This document shows, piece by piece, positions 62,867 through 64,000 of a stretch of DNA of 64,000 nt (its first letter is position 1; each line of letters starts with the position of its first letter). The DNA is from Gluconacetobacter dulcium (GTDB taxonomy: Bacteria > Pseudomonadota > Alphaproteobacteria > Acetobacterales > Acetobacteraceae): assembly GCF_014174165.1 (NCBI RefSeq), contig NZ_JABEQN010000006.1:1-64000 (forward strand). The letters are read 5' to 3'. The position numbers were made by a program, and so were the translations under genes. A model generated the notes under the pieces. It did not search any database, had not been told where the DNA came from, and saw only the letters and a list, made by a program, of their open reading frames with translations.

Positions 62867-63987
62867 CCACGCACGCGCCGAACAGACGGCTTCTGACATC
62901 CCGACGACATATGCTGGGCCTGGCCGCCGGAGCGGCCAGCAGCGGACTCCTGCGTCCCCCCGGCCTGCGGGCACACCCCCGCCTCCTGCCCCCGATCGCC
63001 GAGGCCGACGCACTGGTCGCCTTCGGCCATACCAGCCCGATCACGGACGGCGGCTGGACGATGATGCACAATCAGGGCGTCGAGGCCGTGCGCCGGGCCT
63101 TCCCCAACCTGCGCACGATCTATGTCGAAAGCGTGCCCTACTCGGCCGACGCCACGCGCATCTTCCGCCAGTTCGTGGCCGAGGGCGCACAGATGGTCAT
63201 CGCCACCTCCAACTACGGCGATTTCATCCGCGACGTCTCCGACCGCGCGCCCGACGTCGCCTTCACGGAATGCGACGGCCACGCCGTCAGCGGCAATCTG
63301 GGCTGGTATTACATCACCCACTGGTATGCCAGCTACATCATCGGCATCGCCGCCGGACTGATGACGCGCACCAACAAGATCGGCTTCATCGGCTCGTTCC
63401 CCATCCCGTCGGTCTATGCCGGCACCAACGCGGTGCTGCTGGGCGCGCGTTCGGTCAACCCGGCGGTCACGATGCAGGCGATTTCGATCAACGCGTGGTT
63501 CGACCCGCAGGCCGCCACCCAGGCCGGCACCGCGCTGGCCGAAAACGGCTGCGACTTCCTGTGCGGCATCATGGACGAACCGGCCTACCTGCGCGTGGCC
63601 GAACAGCGCGGCATCAAGGCCGCGATGTGGAACACCGACATGCGCCAGTACGGCCCCGAGGCCTATGTCAGCTCCGTCACGCTCGATTTCCGCGATTATT
63701 ACGTCTCGCAGGTCCGCGCCCGCCTGGCCGGCACCTGGCAACCCCAGGGCCACTTCCTCACATTGGGCCACGGCGTGGACCGCGATCCGTGGGGCCGCAC
63801 CGTGCCGCCGGAGGTCGCAGCCCAGGCCGATGCGATGCGCACGCGGATCATGGCCGGCTACAACCCGTTTCGCGGCCCGATCCGCGACGCCGCCGGCCGC
63901 CTGCGCGTTCCGGCGGGCGAAGTCATGGAGGACGCCCGGATCTATCAATGGGATTGGGCGGTCGAAGGAGTCACCGGCCTTGACTGA
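62863..63987 (+). CDS. BMP-family ABC-transporter substrate-binding protein
   Basis: 374 residues. Tat-type signal (SRRHMLGLAAGAASSG), then the Bmp/PnrA fold (LVAFGHTSPITDGGWTMMHNQGVEAVRRAFP ... NKIGFIGSFPIPSVYAGTNAVLLGARSVNP). The family binds nucleosides or related ligands; the DGGW start is common in BMP proteins of proteobacterial purine/nucleoside-type importers. The ATPase and permease would lie beyond the right edge. The nearby nicotinamidase hints at, but does not prove, a pyridine or nucleoside substrate. Confidence 0.88.
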   Translation: MTTHAPNRRLLTSRRHMLGLAAGAASSGLLRPPGLRAHPRLLPPIAEADALVAFGHTSPITDGGWTMMHNQGVEAVRRAFPNLRTIYVESVPYSADATRIFRQFVAEGAQMVIATSNYGDFIRDVSDRAPDVAFTECDGHAVSGNLGWYYITHWYASYIIGIAAGLMTRTNKIGFIGSFPIPSVYAGTNAVLLGARSVNPAVTMQAISINAWFDPQAATQAGTALAENGCDFLCGIMDEPAYLRVAEQRGIKAAMWNTDMRQYGPEAYVSSVTLDFRDYYVSQVRARLAGTWQPQGHFLTLGHGVDRDPWGRTVPPEVAAQADAMRTRIMAGYNPFRGPIRDAAGRLRVPAGEVMEDARIYQWDWAVEGVTGLD

Positions 63988-64000
63988 CCTGCCGCACGCC

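Overview
The window is a GC-rich chromosomal segment of an acetic-acid bacterium (Acetobacteraceae, most likely the Gluconacetobacter/Komagataeibacter side). This is inferred from the alphaproteobacterial gene set (GapR/DUF2312, the full murein and division cluster, rplU-rpmA-obgE-proB), very high GC with dense ATGA stop/start overlaps, and degenerate IS5-type elements. No species can be named from sequence alone.

Left accessory part (1-10.1 kb). A transposase tail at the left edge cuts off the 3' end of a TonB-dependent receptor gene. Next, on the minus strand, is a tightly coupled six-gene operon: a TTQ-dependent amine dehydrogenase heavy chain, MauE, MauD, the TTQ light chain, and two small c-type cytochromes. 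A divergent AraC-type regulator lies upstream of it. The light chain looks more like aromatic amine dehydrogenase than methylamine dehydrogenase. Two decayed, same-direction IS5-type copies (5.85-6.78 kb and 9.11-9.99 kb) bracket an AT-richer 2.3-kb island of three unknown genes. A fragment of an RNA 2'-phosphotransferase gene (kptA) is caught between the second IS and tRNA-Ser(CGA).

Core part (10.2-48.1 kb). rplU-rpmA, obgE-proB, an unknown Pro-rich membrane protein, gapR, zwf, an unknown exported protein, a Rieske protein (petA), a hormone-sensitive-lipase-type hydrolase and the RNase P RNA are followed by an unbroken division/cell-wall cluster: mraZ-rsmH-ftsL-ftsI-murE-murF-mraY-murD-ftsW-murG-murC-murB-ddl-ftsQ-ftsA-ftsZ, then lpxC, bamD, recN and ligA. 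Three TCCCAT boxes at exact 10-bp spacing precede mraZ and fit an MraZ operator.

A repeat family sits directly after the stop codons of proB, gapR, ftsZ and lpxC, always in the gene-sense direction. At three of these loci the conserved core is enclosed by long inverted repeats whose sequence differs from locus to locus while pairing is kept. After ftsZ it is expanded to five copies at exactly 136 bp. This is the most novel structural signal in the window.

Right accessory part (48.1-64 kb). A Gfo/Idh/MocA oxidoreductase is followed by a type I-C CRISPR-Cas locus on the minus strand (cas3-cas5-cas8c-cas7, a cas4/cas1 remnant, cas2, then a four-repeat array). The interference genes look intact. 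cas4 and cas1 have been reduced by an in-frame deletion to one 138-residue ORF joining the Cas4 N-terminus to the Cas1 C-terminus, so adaptation should be dead. Beyond it lie an exported alpha/beta hydrolase, a GH39-type glycosidase, a CBS/CorC membrane protein, a three-gene operon (small protein, Rieske protein without an evident catalytic iron site, GST-like protein), a nicotinamidase, and a BMP-type ABC-transporter binding protein preceded by a seven-codon upstream ORF.
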